This document shows, piece after piece, positions 27,404-36,472 of a DNA stretch of 64,000 nt. The notes below the pieces were generated by a model that saw only the letters and a program-made list of their open reading frames with translations, searched no databases and was not told where the DNA came from. This DNA is from Paenibacillus sp. FSL R5-0912 (GTDB lineage Bacteria > Bacillota > Bacilli > Paenibacillales > Paenibacillaceae). Positions within the stretch are counted from its first letter, which is position 1, and each line of letters opens with the position of its first letter. The position numbers were made by a program, and so were the translations under genes. The DNA lies in assembly GCF_000758605.1 (NCBI RefSeq), contig NZ_CP009282.1, forward strand, positions 2,480,001-2,544,000, read 5' to 3'.

Positions 27404-27445
27404 GATTTGGAAGAGGTTCTGCAGCATTAACAGAATACACCTATT

Positions 27446-27479
27446 AGAGCAGTGGCCTTCTTAGCCGCTGCTCTTTTTA
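27446..27479 (+). terminator. Terminator after pyk
   Basis: An 11-bp stem AGAGCAGTGGC / GCCGCTGCTCT with a 7-nt loop and a following TTTTTATTT. Confidence 0.85.
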
Positions 27480-27569
27480 TTTCAGGAAGGCAAAGCCGTT
27501 TTCACTTGCGGGTTGATATAAACGATACAAATGTATATATTGAATTGAGAGTTTTGAGAAACCGGGCAA

Positions 27570-28313
27570 TCAGGTTCTTGTAAATATAGGGTTTCTGGAG
27601 TAGACAGCAGGATGGCTTTTGCGGTAGATCCGCCGGACCGAGAAGGAATCGCCGCGGGGACCCGGCAGAGACGGCACGGCCAGTAGCGTTTTGTTCTGGA
27701 CCATAATGCCGCCGTCTTGAGCCTTGAGCCTGGGACTGGATCCGTTAACCCGGCAGCAGGTGAATCTTACCAGCGATACCTTGGACAACGGTGCGATATT
27801 CTGTCCCAGCTGGGGAGCTTCCATGATCCATTCGGCAGAGGTTTGTGGCCCTTGATAGCGCTGGATCGTACGGAAAACCCAGTTTTTGCTGAGGTTGCGC
27901 AGAGTGATGCACCATTTTCCCGGACTGAGCTTGACGATGGAAGCGCGCATATGGTCTCCGGGAGATACAGGCAAGGGGATAACGGTCTCGGCAGCAGGAA
28001 GAATTTCCCACCAGGCATAGTACCGGACGGTTCCGTTTACCGATTCATGGCCGGTTCCGGTCTGGATCAGGCTGCTGTTTCGGAAGCCGTCGATGCCGAT
28101 CCAGGCCGAAGAATACGTGGCTTTGACGGTAGGTTTTACATAAGGGACGATCCAGTCGGCCGATATCCGCCGGTAAGTGCCTTTTTTGCCCGAGATGGCA
28201 TAACCGCTCCAGTTGCTGGATGTCCAGCCGAAGCCTGAGCTGACGGCTCTGCCTGTGTTGAGTTTATCTTTCAGACAGGGTTTACTGCTTATCAATCTAT
28301 TGACTTGGCCCAC
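27570..28313 (-). CDS. G1-family (eqolisin-like) glutamic endopeptidase
   Basis: A 247-residue protein with the G1 peptidase pattern: SSNWSGYA near the N-terminus (32-39), SAWIGIDG (69-76), the catalytic glutamine in SLIQTGTG (Gln84) and the catalytic glutamate in AEWIMEAP (Glu161), the dyad known from scytalidoglutamic peptidase. Trp-rich beta strands between them fit the beta-sandwich fold. It starts with GTG. No signal peptide is obvious in this frame, unlike the usual secreted enzymes, so either secretion is non-classical or the protein acts inside the cell or spore. G1 peptidases are mainly fungal, with scattered bacterial members. It is a stand-alone gene, divergent from the MFS gene. 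Confidence 0.75.
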   Translation of the reverse strand: MGQVNRLISSKPCLKDKLNTGRAVSSGFGWTSSNWSGYAISGKKGTYRRISADWIVPYVKPTVKATYSSAWIGIDGFRNSSLIQTGTGHESVNGTVRYYAWWEILPAAETVIPLPVSPGDHMRASIVKLSPGKWCITLRNLSKNWVFRTIQRYQGPQTSAEWIMEAPQLGQNIAPLSKVSLVRFTCCRVNGSSPRLKAQDGGIMVQNKTLLAVPSLPGPRGDSFSVRRIYRKSHPAVYSRNPIFTRT

Positions 28314-28415
28314 TTGTCCACCGCCTCACAATATGTTCTGCTCTATTTAATGCAGTAAGAGGCTCTTAAGGTTGGGTATTCTGTTAAAAAGGAAGAGAGA
28401 GGACTTATAACTCCA

Positions 28416-29597
28416 ATGGAAAAAATATCGAAGCTGCGCGGGTTTTATCTGTTTCTGGGACTCGCCGGGGGCTCCTTCGGCTCTTATCTGTCACTGCTGC
28501 TCAAATCGAACGGACTTAACGTCAGCCAGATCGGCATGCTGATGGCTACGGGCACACTGATCGCGATCTGTGTCCAGCCCCTATGGGGAGTGATCTCTGA
28601 CAGATATAACCAGGCGCGGTTAGTGCTCCTTCTGAGTGTGGCGGTTCCGGCGCTGCTTGCGGTGCTGTACCGGTCGGAGTATTTCATTGTGCTGATGCTG
28701 GTGTACACGGTATCCACGATCTTCTCCTCCACACAGGCTCCTATTGCCGACTCTTACGCTATAGCAGCGGCGAACAGAGCCGGATCGACTTACGGCAGCA
28801 TCCGGATGATGATGAGCATAGGAGCCGCTGTAGGAGCCATAGCCGGGGGGCAATATGTTTCTAAATTCTCGGTATCCACGATCTGGCTGCCGTTTCTGCT
28901 GCTGAACGCCGTTGCAGTGGCGATTGCCTTCACCCTGCCGAAGCAGGCGGAAGAGAATCACATGATGAGCCAGTCCTTTTCCCAGGGTGTCAAAAAGCTG
29001 CTGGGCAACCGAATATTCCTGGCCTTTCTCGGGGGAAGCTTCCTGGTGAACCAGACGATGACGGCGTTCGGTACTTATTTCGTCCTTGCCTTCCAATCGG
29101 TTGGCGGATCGACCAGCTATGCCGGGATCGCCCTGTTTCTGGCGTCGATCACTAACGTACCTTCCATGTTCTTTGCCTCCAAGGTTATACGCAGGCTGGG
29201 TATGGAGCGGACGCTGCTGCTGGGTGCGCTGATCTATGTGCTGCGCTGGGGGATTCAGGTGGCCTTCCCGTATCCATCGGTCATGATTGGGGTACAGGTG
29301 CTGCACGGCCTATCCTTCGGCTTCTTTTATATTGCTGCAGTTGAATATGTATCGAAGATTACCTCTGCGGAGATGCAGGCGACGGGACAAAGCGTATTTA
29401 ACATCGTATTCTCCGGCTTTGCCGGTATTCTGGGCAATCTGCTGAACGGAATGCTGCTGAATCAGGGCGGGGTCGGCCTTATGAATCTGTCCTGTATGCT
29501 GAGTGCGGCGGCCGGCGCGGCTCTGCTGTTCTATGTCGCCCGGAGCTCACGCAGCAAGCTGCCGCTGAAGGCCTCTTCCGGCGGAGTCAGCGCTTAG
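28416..29597 (+). CDS. MFS transporter (MFS_1-like)
   Basis: A 393-residue membrane protein with about 12 hydrophobic segments in two six-helix halves. The loop between helices 2 and 3 carries the MFS signature (WGVISDRYNQARLV). The pattern is closest to the PPP / MFS_1-like subfamily. The substrate is unknown. It lies upstream of the thioesterase and fxsA genes on the same strand, with short spacing, so may be co-transcribed. Confidence 0.8.
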   Translation: MEKISKLRGFYLFLGLAGGSFGSYLSLLLKSNGLNVSQIGMLMATGTLIAICVQPLWGVISDRYNQARLVLLLSVAVPALLAVLYRSEYFIVLMLVYTVSTIFSSTQAPIADSYAIAAANRAGSTYGSIRMMMSIGAAVGAIAGGQYVSKFSVSTIWLPFLLLNAVAVAIAFTLPKQAEENHMMSQSFSQGVKKLLGNRIFLAFLGGSFLVNQTMTAFGTYFVLAFQSVGGSTSYAGIALFLASITNVPSMFFASKVIRRLGMERTLLLGALIYVLRWGIQVAFPYPSVMIGVQVLHGLSFGFFYIAAVEYVSKITSAEMQATGQSVFNIVFSGFAGILGNLLNGMLLNQGGVGLMNLSCMLSAAAGAALLFYVARSSRSKLPLKASSGGVSA

Positions 29598-29631
29598 CTG
29601 CCCGCGTGCCATTACAGAAAGGAGCATGAAT

Positions 29632-30171
29632 ATGAATTCACACAAACCGGGGTGGTCCAGTCGCTGGCATGAGACTTCATTTCGTGTGCGTTATCAGGAA
29701 ACCGATCAGATGGGTGTGGTTTATCATGCCAATTATTTGACCTGGTTTGAGAGCGGGCGTACGGAGATGTTCCGCGGACTGGGCTTTGCCTACCGGACAC
29801 TTGAGAGCCTGGGGTTGTTATTGCCTGTGACCTCTGCAGATTTGCAATTTAAAAGCCCGGCGCGATATGATGATCTTATTGCCGTATATGCACGGTTAAC
29901 AACCTTCTCGGCCTTAAGGGTTGTCTATGAATATGAAATTCGCCGTGTGGCGGAAGCGCACGGAGAAGGCGGAGTGATCGGAGCGTCCGGAATCAATAAG
30001 GCGCGTCCGGGGGCCAGTGAACCTCTTCCCGGCGAACTGCTGGTCAGCGGCACGACGAGCCATGTCTGGCTGAACAAGGAATGGAAGCCTGTACGTATCG
30101 ACAGGGCGCAGCCTGAGCTGTTCCGCGCTATCACTACGGCGCTTAAGGAAGAAGAAGGAGGAGCAGTATGA
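29632..30171 (+). CDS. YbgC/4HBT-family acyl-CoA thioesterase
   Basis: A 179-residue single hot-dog domain protein. The signature RYQETDQMGVVYHANYLTWF (about residues 18-37) carries the catalytic aspartate of the 4-hydroxybenzoyl-CoA thioesterase family. The predicted reaction is hydrolysis of an acyl-CoA thioester, substrate unknown. ATG 29632 is chosen over 29626 because GGAG ends only one base before the latter but seven before the former. The stop overlaps the next ATG by four bases (ATGA). Confidence 0.8.
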   Translation: MNSHKPGWSSRWHETSFRVRYQETDQMGVVYHANYLTWFESGRTEMFRGLGFAYRTLESLGLLLPVTSADLQFKSPARYDDLIAVYARLTTFSALRVVYEYEIRRVAEAHGEGGVIGASGINKARPGASEPLPGELLVSGTTSHVWLNKEWKPVRIDRAQPELFRAITTALKEEEGGAV

Positions 30172-30566
30172 TCAGGAACAAATGGCTGTGGGCTGCATTA
30201 TTCGCCGTCCCGGCCGTGGAATTATTCGGTTTCATCTATGTCTCAAGTTTTCTTGGAGCGCCCAAGACCCTGCTGATCATGCTGGCCACTTCGGTCATCG
30301 GTCTGCTCATGATGCGGTTTGAAGGCAAAAAAGTGCTGCAGGACAGCAGAACCCATATGCAGGAAGGACGGGTGCCCGGACGGACCATGCTGGACGGCTT
30401 GTGTATCTTTTTTGGCGGTCTGCTGCTCATCCTGCCGGGATTCGTTATGGATCTGATCGGCTTTACACTGGTATTCCCGCTAACCCGGCCGCTATATCGG
30501 GTTTTTCTGCTGAAATGGATCGAGAAGAAGATGAAAAACGGCAACTTCACCTTCTACCGCAGGTAG
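30168..30566 (+). CDS. fxsA: FxsA-family membrane protein
   Basis: A 132-residue membrane protein with three to four helices: WLWAALFAVPAVELFGFIYV, TLLIMLATSVIGLLMMRF and GLCIFFGGLLLILPGFVMDL. The last segment, LLLILPGFVTD-like, is the hallmark of the FxsA family (in E. coli it relieves F exclusion of phage T7). Start and upstream stop overlap as ATGA. The gene's place near pyk-ytvI-citZ matches the Bacillus order. Confidence 0.85.
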   Translation: MIRNKWLWAALFAVPAVELFGFIYVSSFLGAPKTLLIMLATSVIGLLMMRFEGKKVLQDSRTHMQEGRVPGRTMLDGLCIFFGGLLLILPGFVMDLIGFTLVFPLTRPLYRVFLLKWIEKKMKNGNFTFYRR

Positions 30567-30600
30567 AGCCGGCGGTGCCGCAAGGACATTGAGGTTTGTA

Positions 30601-30640
30601 AAAAGCGTTCGGCTGCGGGTTGATGCGGCTGAGCGCTTTT
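30601..30640 (+). terminator. Hairpin terminator after fxsA
   Basis: A 16-bp stem containing several G-U pairs (AAAAGCGTTC... / ...GAGCGCTTTT) with an 8-nt loop. The 3' arm ends in TTTT. Confidence 0.55.
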
Positions 30641-30837
30641 CTACTTGTAGCCGAAACAGATTTAGCGAAATGTTGCAGATTATGCAGGAGTATGCGGTGG
30701 GAAATGCGATGGACGAGGAACGGGCCCAATGTATGCGAAAACAATCATGTCTTCCAAGGCACAACTCCAGCATGAAAATGAGCAGCGTGGCTAAAAAACA
30801 GAACATCGTCTTTTCATTTATTAACATATTTTAACGG

Positions 30838-31080
30838 AAAACCGAACACAATTGGACTGGGTGCACTGCGTAGGCCAAATGTAATCGAAAAACCGAACAC
30901 AATTGGACTGGGTGCACCGCGTAGGCCAAATGTAATCGAAAAACCGAACACAATTGGACTGGGTGCACCGCGTAGGCCAAATGTAATCGAAAAACCGAAC
31001 ACAATTGGACTGGGTGCGCCGCGTAGGCCAAATGTAATCGAAAAACCGAACACAATTGGACTGGGTGCGCCGCGTAGGCC
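30838..31080. repeat. 51-bp tandem minisatellite, nearly five copies
   Basis: The unit begins AAAACCGAACACAATTGGAC. Copies start (by the ACCGAACAC motif) at 30841, 30892, 30943, 30994 and 31045, exactly 51 bp apart. Differences are single bases (GCACTGCG / GCACCGCG / GCGCCGCG). The last copy is cut short after GTAGGCC. There is no spacer variation, so it is not a CRISPR. Confidence 0.97.
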
Positions 31081-31241
31081 GTGCGTTTATCGCAGTGCCA
31101 GACGTATTTTCACAGAAAACCGAATAAAATGTGCGGCGGATAGCGCAAACGGGCTCGGTGTATGGGGACGGAGGTCCAGACCGTAGCCGGATATTTGCTC
31201 TACTGGCATTTAAGGAGCTTGTGAGGTGTTGGCGTATAAAG

Positions 31242-32345
31242 TTAATGCAGCCGGCCGCTGAGGATGTAGCTGCGCAGCGCGCGGAACACGCCGGCCCGGC
31301 TGAACGCGTCCAGAATGACGAGCAGCACCGGGCCGAGGATCAGGCCCAGCATACCGAACAGCTGAAGTCCGGCGAACATGCCGATCAGCATGGCGAGCGG
31401 GTCCAGTCCTATGCTGCTGGCCAGCACCTTCGGCTCAAGCACCTGCCGGGTGATCAGAATGATGCCATACAGCACCAGAAGGCCGACCGCCAGAGCCAGG
31501 TTCCCGGTCATGTAAGAATACAGCGCCCAGGGGAGGATCACGATGCCAACCCCGAGATAAGGCACCAGATCAACGATGCCGATGGTCAGGCCAATGGCGA
31601 AGGCAGAGTCTACGCCCAGCAGCAGCAGGCCGATGATTACGATCACCGCAGTTACGGAGATCAGCACGAGCTGGGCACGGAGGTAGCCGAACAACGCCTT
31701 GCGCAGGTCCTTCCAGATCTCCGAGACCGGCCGCAGCAGCGGAGCAGGGAGGAGAGAGAGCAGCTTGGCGTTATGCCGTTCCCAGCCGGTGCTGAGGAAG
31801 AAGGCGGCCAGTACGATCACGATCAGAATCGTGCCGAGGCTCGGGAGGGAGGAAATCAGCCCAAGAATCATGTTGAAGAATCCGGTGATCAGCTGTGTCA
31901 TGGCGTGGCCTACAGTTTCCGTAGTTCTGCTGATGTTGCTGTCAATCGTGGCATGGTAACCCGGATTGTCGTGGTAAAACTGGTTGATCTGGTTAATAAT
32001 ATTCTGAATGCTGGCATTGCGGCTAACCTTCAGCAGCAGCTCGCGCCATTGGTCTGTATGGAGGTCAAACGTCTGGAGCAGCACAATGAGTTCCTTCACC
32101 AGCCGGGTGATCAGCGCGGTCAGTACAAGAGCCGTACCTCCAATATAAAAAAGCAGTGAGAGGGCCACTGCCAGCCAGCCCGGGAGCTTCAGGCCCCGCA
32201 GGATCAGCACCAGCGGATGTATAAGGTAAGCCAGCAGCCAAGCCAGCAGCAGGGGATAGAGGAGCGGAAGCAGTACATAAACAGCCAGCAGGATCACGGC
32301 GGCAGCAAGCACGACCCACAGGCCGCGCAGCACTCTTTTGAGCAC
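31242..32345 (-). CDS. ytvI: YtvI-type membrane protein, AI-2E transporter family
   Basis: A 367-residue protein with about eight hydrophobic helices and an extended amphipathic region in the middle (about 85-150), the topology of the AI-2E/YtvI/PerM family. The signature GIVDLVPYLGVGIVILPWALY and VLEPKVLASSIGLDPLAMLIGMF are visible. YtvI is listed among sporulation membrane proteins in Bacillus, and its position between pyk and citZ is conserved. The transported substrate is unknown. It is divergent from citZ. Confidence 0.8.
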   Translation of the reverse strand: MLKRVLRGLWVVLAAAVILLAVYVLLPLLYPLLLAWLLAYLIHPLVLILRGLKLPGWLAVALSLLFYIGGTALVLTALITRLVKELIVLLQTFDLHTDQWRELLLKVSRNASIQNIINQINQFYHDNPGYHATIDSNISRTTETVGHAMTQLITGFFNMILGLISSLPSLGTILIVIVLAAFFLSTGWERHNAKLLSLLPAPLLRPVSEIWKDLRKALFGYLRAQLVLISVTAVIVIIGLLLLGVDSAFAIGLTIGIVDLVPYLGVGIVILPWALYSYMTGNLALAVGLLVLYGIILITRQVLEPKVLASSIGLDPLAMLIGMFAGLQLFGMLGLILGPVLLVILDAFSRAGVFRALRSYILSGRLH

Positions 32346-32567
32346 AAGTGTATCGATATCCGGTCCCTCCTACTCTAACGGGTGTACAAGGAATAACTGC
32401 TCGTCTTATGTATATTCATAGAGCATGCGAAAAGACTAGCAGGGCCGGAAAAGAGTTGAATGGAGTAGCCTATTAACCTGAAAGCGCAATCATGAAACAG
32501 TTTTTTCGTTAGTTTTTTTCTATCTCTCCGATAAAATCATTTGATCCACTACAAAGCTCCCACGTTG

Positions 32568-32596
32568 TTCACATAACCGTCAAAATCCGGTATGAT
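32568..32596 (+). promoter_or_regulatory. Likely sigma-A promoter of citZ
   Basis: TTCACA (32568-32573), 17-bp spacer, TATGAT (32591-32596). The transcript would have a leader of about 145 nt. Confidence 0.6.
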
Positions 32597-32681
32597 TATT
32601 ACAGGTTAAACAGCAGAAATATAGTTGCAATCTTCAGCTCTTGTCCTGACGCCTTTTGCGGAGTATTAAAATACTTAGAAA

Positions 32682-32695
32682 TGTAAATGTTTTCA
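32682..32695 (+). promoter_or_regulatory. cre-like CcpA site in the citZ leader
   Basis: TGTAAATGTTTTCA matches the catabolite-responsive element consensus TGWAANCGNTNWCA with one mismatch (T for C at position 7). It is about 80 bp downstream of the predicted start site, fitting a roadblock position. citZ of B. subtilis is known to be repressed by CcpA. Confidence 0.6.
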
Positions 32696-32746
32696 TGAGG
32701 TTTGAACCAGCATTATATACCCTTGTTGGAAAAGGAGAGAGATACT

Positions 32747-33859
32747 ATGACAGCTACTAAAGGACTTGAAGGCATCGTTGCAACGACCTCATCGATTAGC
32801 TCCATTGTGGATGGAGTGCTCACTTACCGCGGTTATGATATTGATGATCTGGCGGATAATGCGACCTTTGAGGAGACTGCTTATTTGCTGTGGTTCGGCA
32901 ATCTGCCGACAGTACCGGAGCTTGAATCGCTGCGCCGCGACCTGAGTGCTTCAGCCCAGATTCCGGATCAGGTGCTTGCCCAGATGAAGCTGTATCCGAA
33001 GGAAGCGAACACAATGGCGGCATTGCGCTCTGCCGTATCCGCCCTGGCACTGTACGACGAGGCTGCGGATGATATGAGCCGTGAAGCGAATCAGATCAAA
33101 GCTGTGAAGCTTCAGGCACAGATTCCGACTGTGGTTGCCGCATTGGCGCGCATCCGTAAGGGACTTGAGCCGGTAGCGCCCAAAGAAGGCCTGACCATCG
33201 CCGAGAACTTCCTCTACATGCTGTGGGGAGAACAGCCGGATATCATATCCGTCAAAGCGCTGGATACTGCCCTCGTGCTGCATGCAGACCATGAGCTGAA
33301 TGCTTCTACTTTTGCCGGGCGGGTAACTGTCGCTACACTTTCAGATATCTATTCCGGAGTTACTTCGGCTATAGGTGCGCTTAAGGGACCGCTGCATGGC
33401 GGTGCGAATGAAGCCGTGATGAAGATGCTGGAGGAAATCGGCACGCTTGATGCCGTTGAGCCGTATATCCAAGGCAAGCTGGAACGCCGAGAGAAGATTA
33501 TGGGCTTCGGACACCGGGTATACAAGAACGGCGATCCGCGGGCCAAACATCTGATGAAGATGTCCTATGAGCTGGGCACGATGAAGAATGACACTACACT
33601 CTATGACATGTCGGTCAAGGTTGAAGAGCTGATTACCGGACAAAAAGGGCTCAAACCGAATGTCGACTTCTATTCGGCATCCGTCTATACACAGCTGGGG
33701 ATTGAGCGGGAGCTATTCACTCCGATCTTCGCGATCAGCCGGACCTCGGGCTGGACTGCGCATATTCTGGAGCAGTATGAAGACAACCGGATTATCCGGC
33801 CGCGCGCCGAATATACCGGCATGTCCGACATGAAATACGTCCCTGTAGACGAACGATAA
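32747..33859 (+). CDS. citZ: Citrate synthase CitZ
   Basis: A 370-residue citrate synthase condensing oxaloacetate and acetyl-CoA. ATG 32747 follows AAAGGAGAGAG; the frame could extend to 32702 but without a site. Active-site segments are visible: LHADHELNAS (first His, about residue 184), GPLHGGANE (second His) and the GFGHRVYKNGDPRA loop with His/Arg. The catalytic aspartate region DFYSASVY follows at about 307-314. Length fits the Gram-positive type I dimer. It is the first of a citZ-icd-mdh run, though hairpins separate the genes. Confidence 0.95.
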   Translation: MTATKGLEGIVATTSSISSIVDGVLTYRGYDIDDLADNATFEETAYLLWFGNLPTVPELESLRRDLSASAQIPDQVLAQMKLYPKEANTMAALRSAVSALALYDEAADDMSREANQIKAVKLQAQIPTVVAALARIRKGLEPVAPKEGLTIAENFLYMLWGEQPDIISVKALDTALVLHADHELNASTFAGRVTVATLSDIYSGVTSAIGALKGPLHGGANEAVMKMLEEIGTLDAVEPYIQGKLERREKIMGFGHRVYKNGDPRAKHLMKMSYELGTMKNDTTLYDMSVKVEELITGQKGLKPNVDFYSASVYTQLGIERELFTPIFAISRTSGWTAHILEQYEDNRIIRPRAEYTGMSDMKYVPVDER

Positions 33860-33862
33860 CAA

Positions 33863-33883
33863 AGCGGCCCCTTGCGGGCCGCT
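33863..33883 (+). terminator. Hairpin between citZ and icd
   Basis: An 8-bp perfect GC-rich stem (AGCGGCCC / GGGCCGCT) with a 5-nt loop directly after the citZ stop. It lacks a T-tract, so it may only attenuate or protect the transcript end. Confidence 0.45.
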
Positions 33884-33974
33884 CCACCCCTTTAGTACAA
33901 TGAACTATAATATATGCAGCAAATGCTTATTGATTATTGCTTGTACATCATACTTTTAGGAGGAATTCCCACTA

Positions 33975-35270
33975 ATGTTGAAACTGGAAAAGTACGATCT
34001 GCCCACAGAAGGCGAACAAATTACAATCGAAGACGGCAAGCTGCTGGTTCCGGATCAGCCGATCATCCCTTTTATCGAGGGTGACGGTACAGGCCGTGAC
34101 ATTTGGAAAGCCTCCAAGCGTGTGCTGGATGCGGCCGTAGAGAAAGCTTACGGCGGCGCGAAGCAGATTGCCTGGTACGAAGTTTTTGCCGGCGAGAAAG
34201 CCTTCAATACATATGGTGAATGGCTGCCGAATGACACTCTGGAAGCAATCCGCGAGTATATTGTAGCCATCAAAGGCCCGCTGACAACTCCGATCGGAGG
34301 CGGTATCCGCTCTCTGAATGTGGCGCTGCGCCAGGAGCTGGACCTGTATGTATGTCTGCGTCCAGTACGTTATTTTGACGGTGTTCCTTCACCGGTGAAG
34401 CATCCGGAGCTGGTGGATATGGTTATTTTCCGTGAGAATACTGAAGATATCTATGCCGGAATTGAATACCAGGAAGGTTCCGCTGAAGTGAAGAAGGTTA
34501 TCGAGTTCCTGCAGAAGGAAATGGGCGTGAACAAGATCCGCTTCCCGGAAACCTCCGGTATCGGCATTAAACCTGTCTCCGAGGAAGGCTCGAAACGCCT
34601 GGTACGTTCTGCGGTTGAGTATGCCATCAAGCACGGACGCAAGAGTGTGACGCTGGTTCACAAAGGCAATATCATGAAATTCACCGAAGGCGCATTTAAG
34701 AACTGGGGCTACGAAGTGGCTGAACAGGAGTTCGGCGACAAGGTCTTCACCTGGAACCAATATGATGTCATCAAGGAACGTGAGGGTGAAGCTGCGGCGA
34801 ATGCTGCCCAGAAGGAAGCTGAAGCAGCCGGCAAAGTTATTGTCAAGGACGCTATCGCCGACATTGCTCTGCAGCAGGTATTGACCCGCCCGACCGATTT
34901 CGATGTCATTGCGACGCTGAACCTGAACGGGGATTACCTCTCCGACGCACTGGCTGCGCAAATCGGCGGCATCGGTATCGCTCCGGGAGCGAACATTAAC
35001 TATCTTACGGGACATGCTATTTTTGAAGCTACTCATGGTACCGCACCTAAGTATGCGGATAAGGATGTTGTGAATCCGGGTTCGGTTATTCTCTCCGGCG
35101 TTATGCTGCTTGAGCATCTGGGCTGGCAGGAAGCAGCTGACCTGATCTACAAGGGAATGAGCACCGCCATTAACAACAAGACGGTTACTTATGACTTTGC
35201 CCGCCAAATGGAAGGCGCTACAGAGCTGAAATGTTCCGCCTTTGCTGACGAGATTATCAGCAATCTGTAA
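33975..35270 (+). CDS. icd: NADP-dependent isocitrate dehydrogenase
   Basis: A 431-residue isocitrate dehydrogenase, oxidising isocitrate to 2-oxoglutarate. Visible features are [12 protein letters not shown] near the N-terminus, [24 protein letters not shown] (substrate loop with the Ser and Arg residues, about 106-130), [12 protein letters not shown], and [23 protein letters not shown], followed by [20 protein letters not shown] (NADP pocket). The ribosome binding site is in CTTTTAGGAGG, a leader motif shared with yheA and mdh. It lies between citZ and mdh as in B. subtilis. Confidence 0.95.
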   Translation: MLKLEKYDLPTEGEQITIEDGKLLVPDQPIIPFIEGDGTGRDIWKASKRVLDAAVEKAYGGAKQIAWYEVFAGEKAFNTYGEWLPNDTLEAIREYIVAIKGPLTTPIGGGIRSLNVALRQELDLYVCLRPVRYFDGVPSPVKHPELVDMVIFRENTEDIYAGIEYQEGSAEVKKVIEFLQKEMGVNKIRFPETSGIGIKPVSEEGSKRLVRSAVEYAIKHGRKSVTLVHKGNIMKFTEGAFKNWGYEVAEQEFGDKVFTWNQYDVIKEREGEAAANAAQKEAEAAGKVIVKDAIADIALQQVLTRPTDFDVIATLNLNGDYLSDALAAQIGGIGIAPGANINYLTGHAIFEATHGTAPKYADKDVVNPGSVILSGVMLLEHLGWQEAADLIYKGMSTAINNKTVTYDFARQMEGATELKCSAFADEIISNL

Positions 35271-35293
35271 GCAGACTAACCGGTATTTAACAA

Positions 35294-35323
35294 GTATAAG
35301 CTGCACACACGTGCAGCTTATAC
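35294..35323 (+). terminator. Hairpin after icd
   Basis: A perfect 13-bp stem (GTATAAGCTGCAC and its complement) with the loop ACAC. The T-tract is weak. Confidence 0.55.
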
Positions 35324-35435
35324 TTATGCTTGTGCATCCGCCTGCCCATTCAACATCATTGGTTCATGCTCCGGGGCAGTCTTGCGAAGTGAAATGAACG
35401 AAGTGTATGCTATCCAACCTTTAGGAGGTCTTCCT

Positions 35436-36377
35436 GTGGCCATCAAACGTTATAAAATCACTGTCGTAGGTGCCGGCTTCACCGGCGCGACTACGGCGCT
35501 TATGCTTGCCCAGAAGGAGCTTGGCAATGTAGTGCTGCTCGATATTCCTCAGCTCGAGAATCCGACCAGGGGTAAAGCGCTCGATATGCTGGAAGCCGGG
35601 CCTGTGCAGAAATTCGATGCCCAGATCACCGGAACTTCAAGCTATGAAGATGCAGCCGATTCCGATATCGTCATTATTACGGCAGGGATTGCACGTAAGC
35701 CCGGCATGAGCCGTGATGACCTGGTCAACACCAATGCGGGTATCGTGAAGTCGGTCTGCGAGAACGTGAAACGGGTGGCCCCCGAGTCTATCGTGATCAT
35801 TCTGAGCAATCCGGTCGATGCGATGACTTATGTAGCTTACAATGCGCTCGGCTTTCCGAAGAATCGCGTAATCGGACAATCCGGCGTACTCGATACCGCG
35901 CGTTACTGTACATTCATCGCCCAGGAGCTTAATGTTTCGGTTGAAGATGTACGCGGTTTCGTGCTGGGCGGCCATGGGGATGATATGGTTCCGCTTGTGC
36001 GTTATTCCAGTGTTGGCGGTATTCCGATCGACACGCTGATCCCAGCGGAACGCATCGCTGAGATTGTGCAGCGTACCCGTGTCGGCGGCGGTGAAATTGT
36101 CAGCCTGCTGGGTAACGGCAGCGCTTATTATGCGCCTGCAGCGTCACTGGTTCAGATGACGGAAGCAATCCTCAAGGACAAGAAACGGATTATTCCGGTA
36201 ATCGCCCTGCTGGAAGGTGAATACGGATACGATAATTTGTTCATGGGTATCCCGGCACTCCTGGGTGCAGATGGCATCGAGAAGATCTTCGAGCTGGAGC
36301 TTACGGCAGAAGAGAAGGCGGCTCTGGATAAATCAGCCGATTCTGTACGTGCGGTCACATCAGCAGTAACTGTGTAA
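35436..36377 (+). CDS. mdh: Malate dehydrogenase
   Basis: A 313-residue NAD-dependent malate dehydrogenase of the LDH-like type. It shows the Rossmann loop [17 protein letters not shown], the adenine-ribose aspartate segment [26 protein letters not shown] and the catalytic histidine in [18 protein letters not shown]. The start is GTG 35436, seven bases after AGGAGG in a CTTTAGGAGG leader; a longer frame to 35382 adds residues without homology. It completes the citZ-icd-mdh set. Confidence 0.95.
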   Translation: MAIKRYKITVVGAGFTGATTALMLAQKELGNVVLLDIPQLENPTRGKALDMLEAGPVQKFDAQITGTSSYEDAADSDIVIITAGIARKPGMSRDDLVNTNAGIVKSVCENVKRVAPESIVIILSNPVDAMTYVAYNALGFPKNRVIGQSGVLDTARYCTFIAQELNVSVEDVRGFVLGGHGDDMVPLVRYSSVGGIPIDTLIPAERIAEIVQRTRVGGGEIVSLLGNGSAYYAPAASLVQMTEAILKDKKRIIPVIALLEGEYGYDNLFMGIPALLGADGIEKIFELELTAEEKAALDKSADSVRAVTSAVTV

Positions 36378-36472
36378 CTAACGTTAGCCGGCAGCTGCTG
36401 AAGCCCCCTTTTGCAAGCTGAATCGGGACTTTGCTTCTGCTTAATCCTATAATGTAAACGGAGGAGATTGGT

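Larger units (their letters stand above)
30567..31241. other. Intergenic region with minisatellite between fxsA and ytvI
   Basis: About 675 bp between convergent genes. It holds a hairpin after fxsA (30601-30640), a stretch with no clear gene, the 51-bp minisatellite (30838-31080) and 160 bp of unremarkable sequence. Open frames here lack ribosome binding sites and owe their length to the repeat period being a multiple of three. Confidence 0.6.
32346..32746. other. Divergent ytvI-citZ control region
   Basis: About 400 bp. It carries a sigma-A promoter for citZ (32568-32596), a perfect 14-bp palindrome AGTATTAAAATACT (32662-32675) and a cre-like site (32682-32695) in the leader. No gene. Confidence 0.65.

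Noticed and set aside
30589-30834. 81-aa plus-strand frame after fxsA
   Set aside because: It starts inside the fxsA hairpin, lacks a ribosome binding site and resembles nothing known.
30814-31055. Minus-strand frame encoding a 17-residue peptide repeat
   Set aside because: The frame exists only because 51 is a multiple of three; no start signal, and it ends inside the repeat array.
30838-31080. CRISPR array
   Set aside because: The 51-bp units are contiguous tandem copies; there are no unique spacers and no cas genes in the window.
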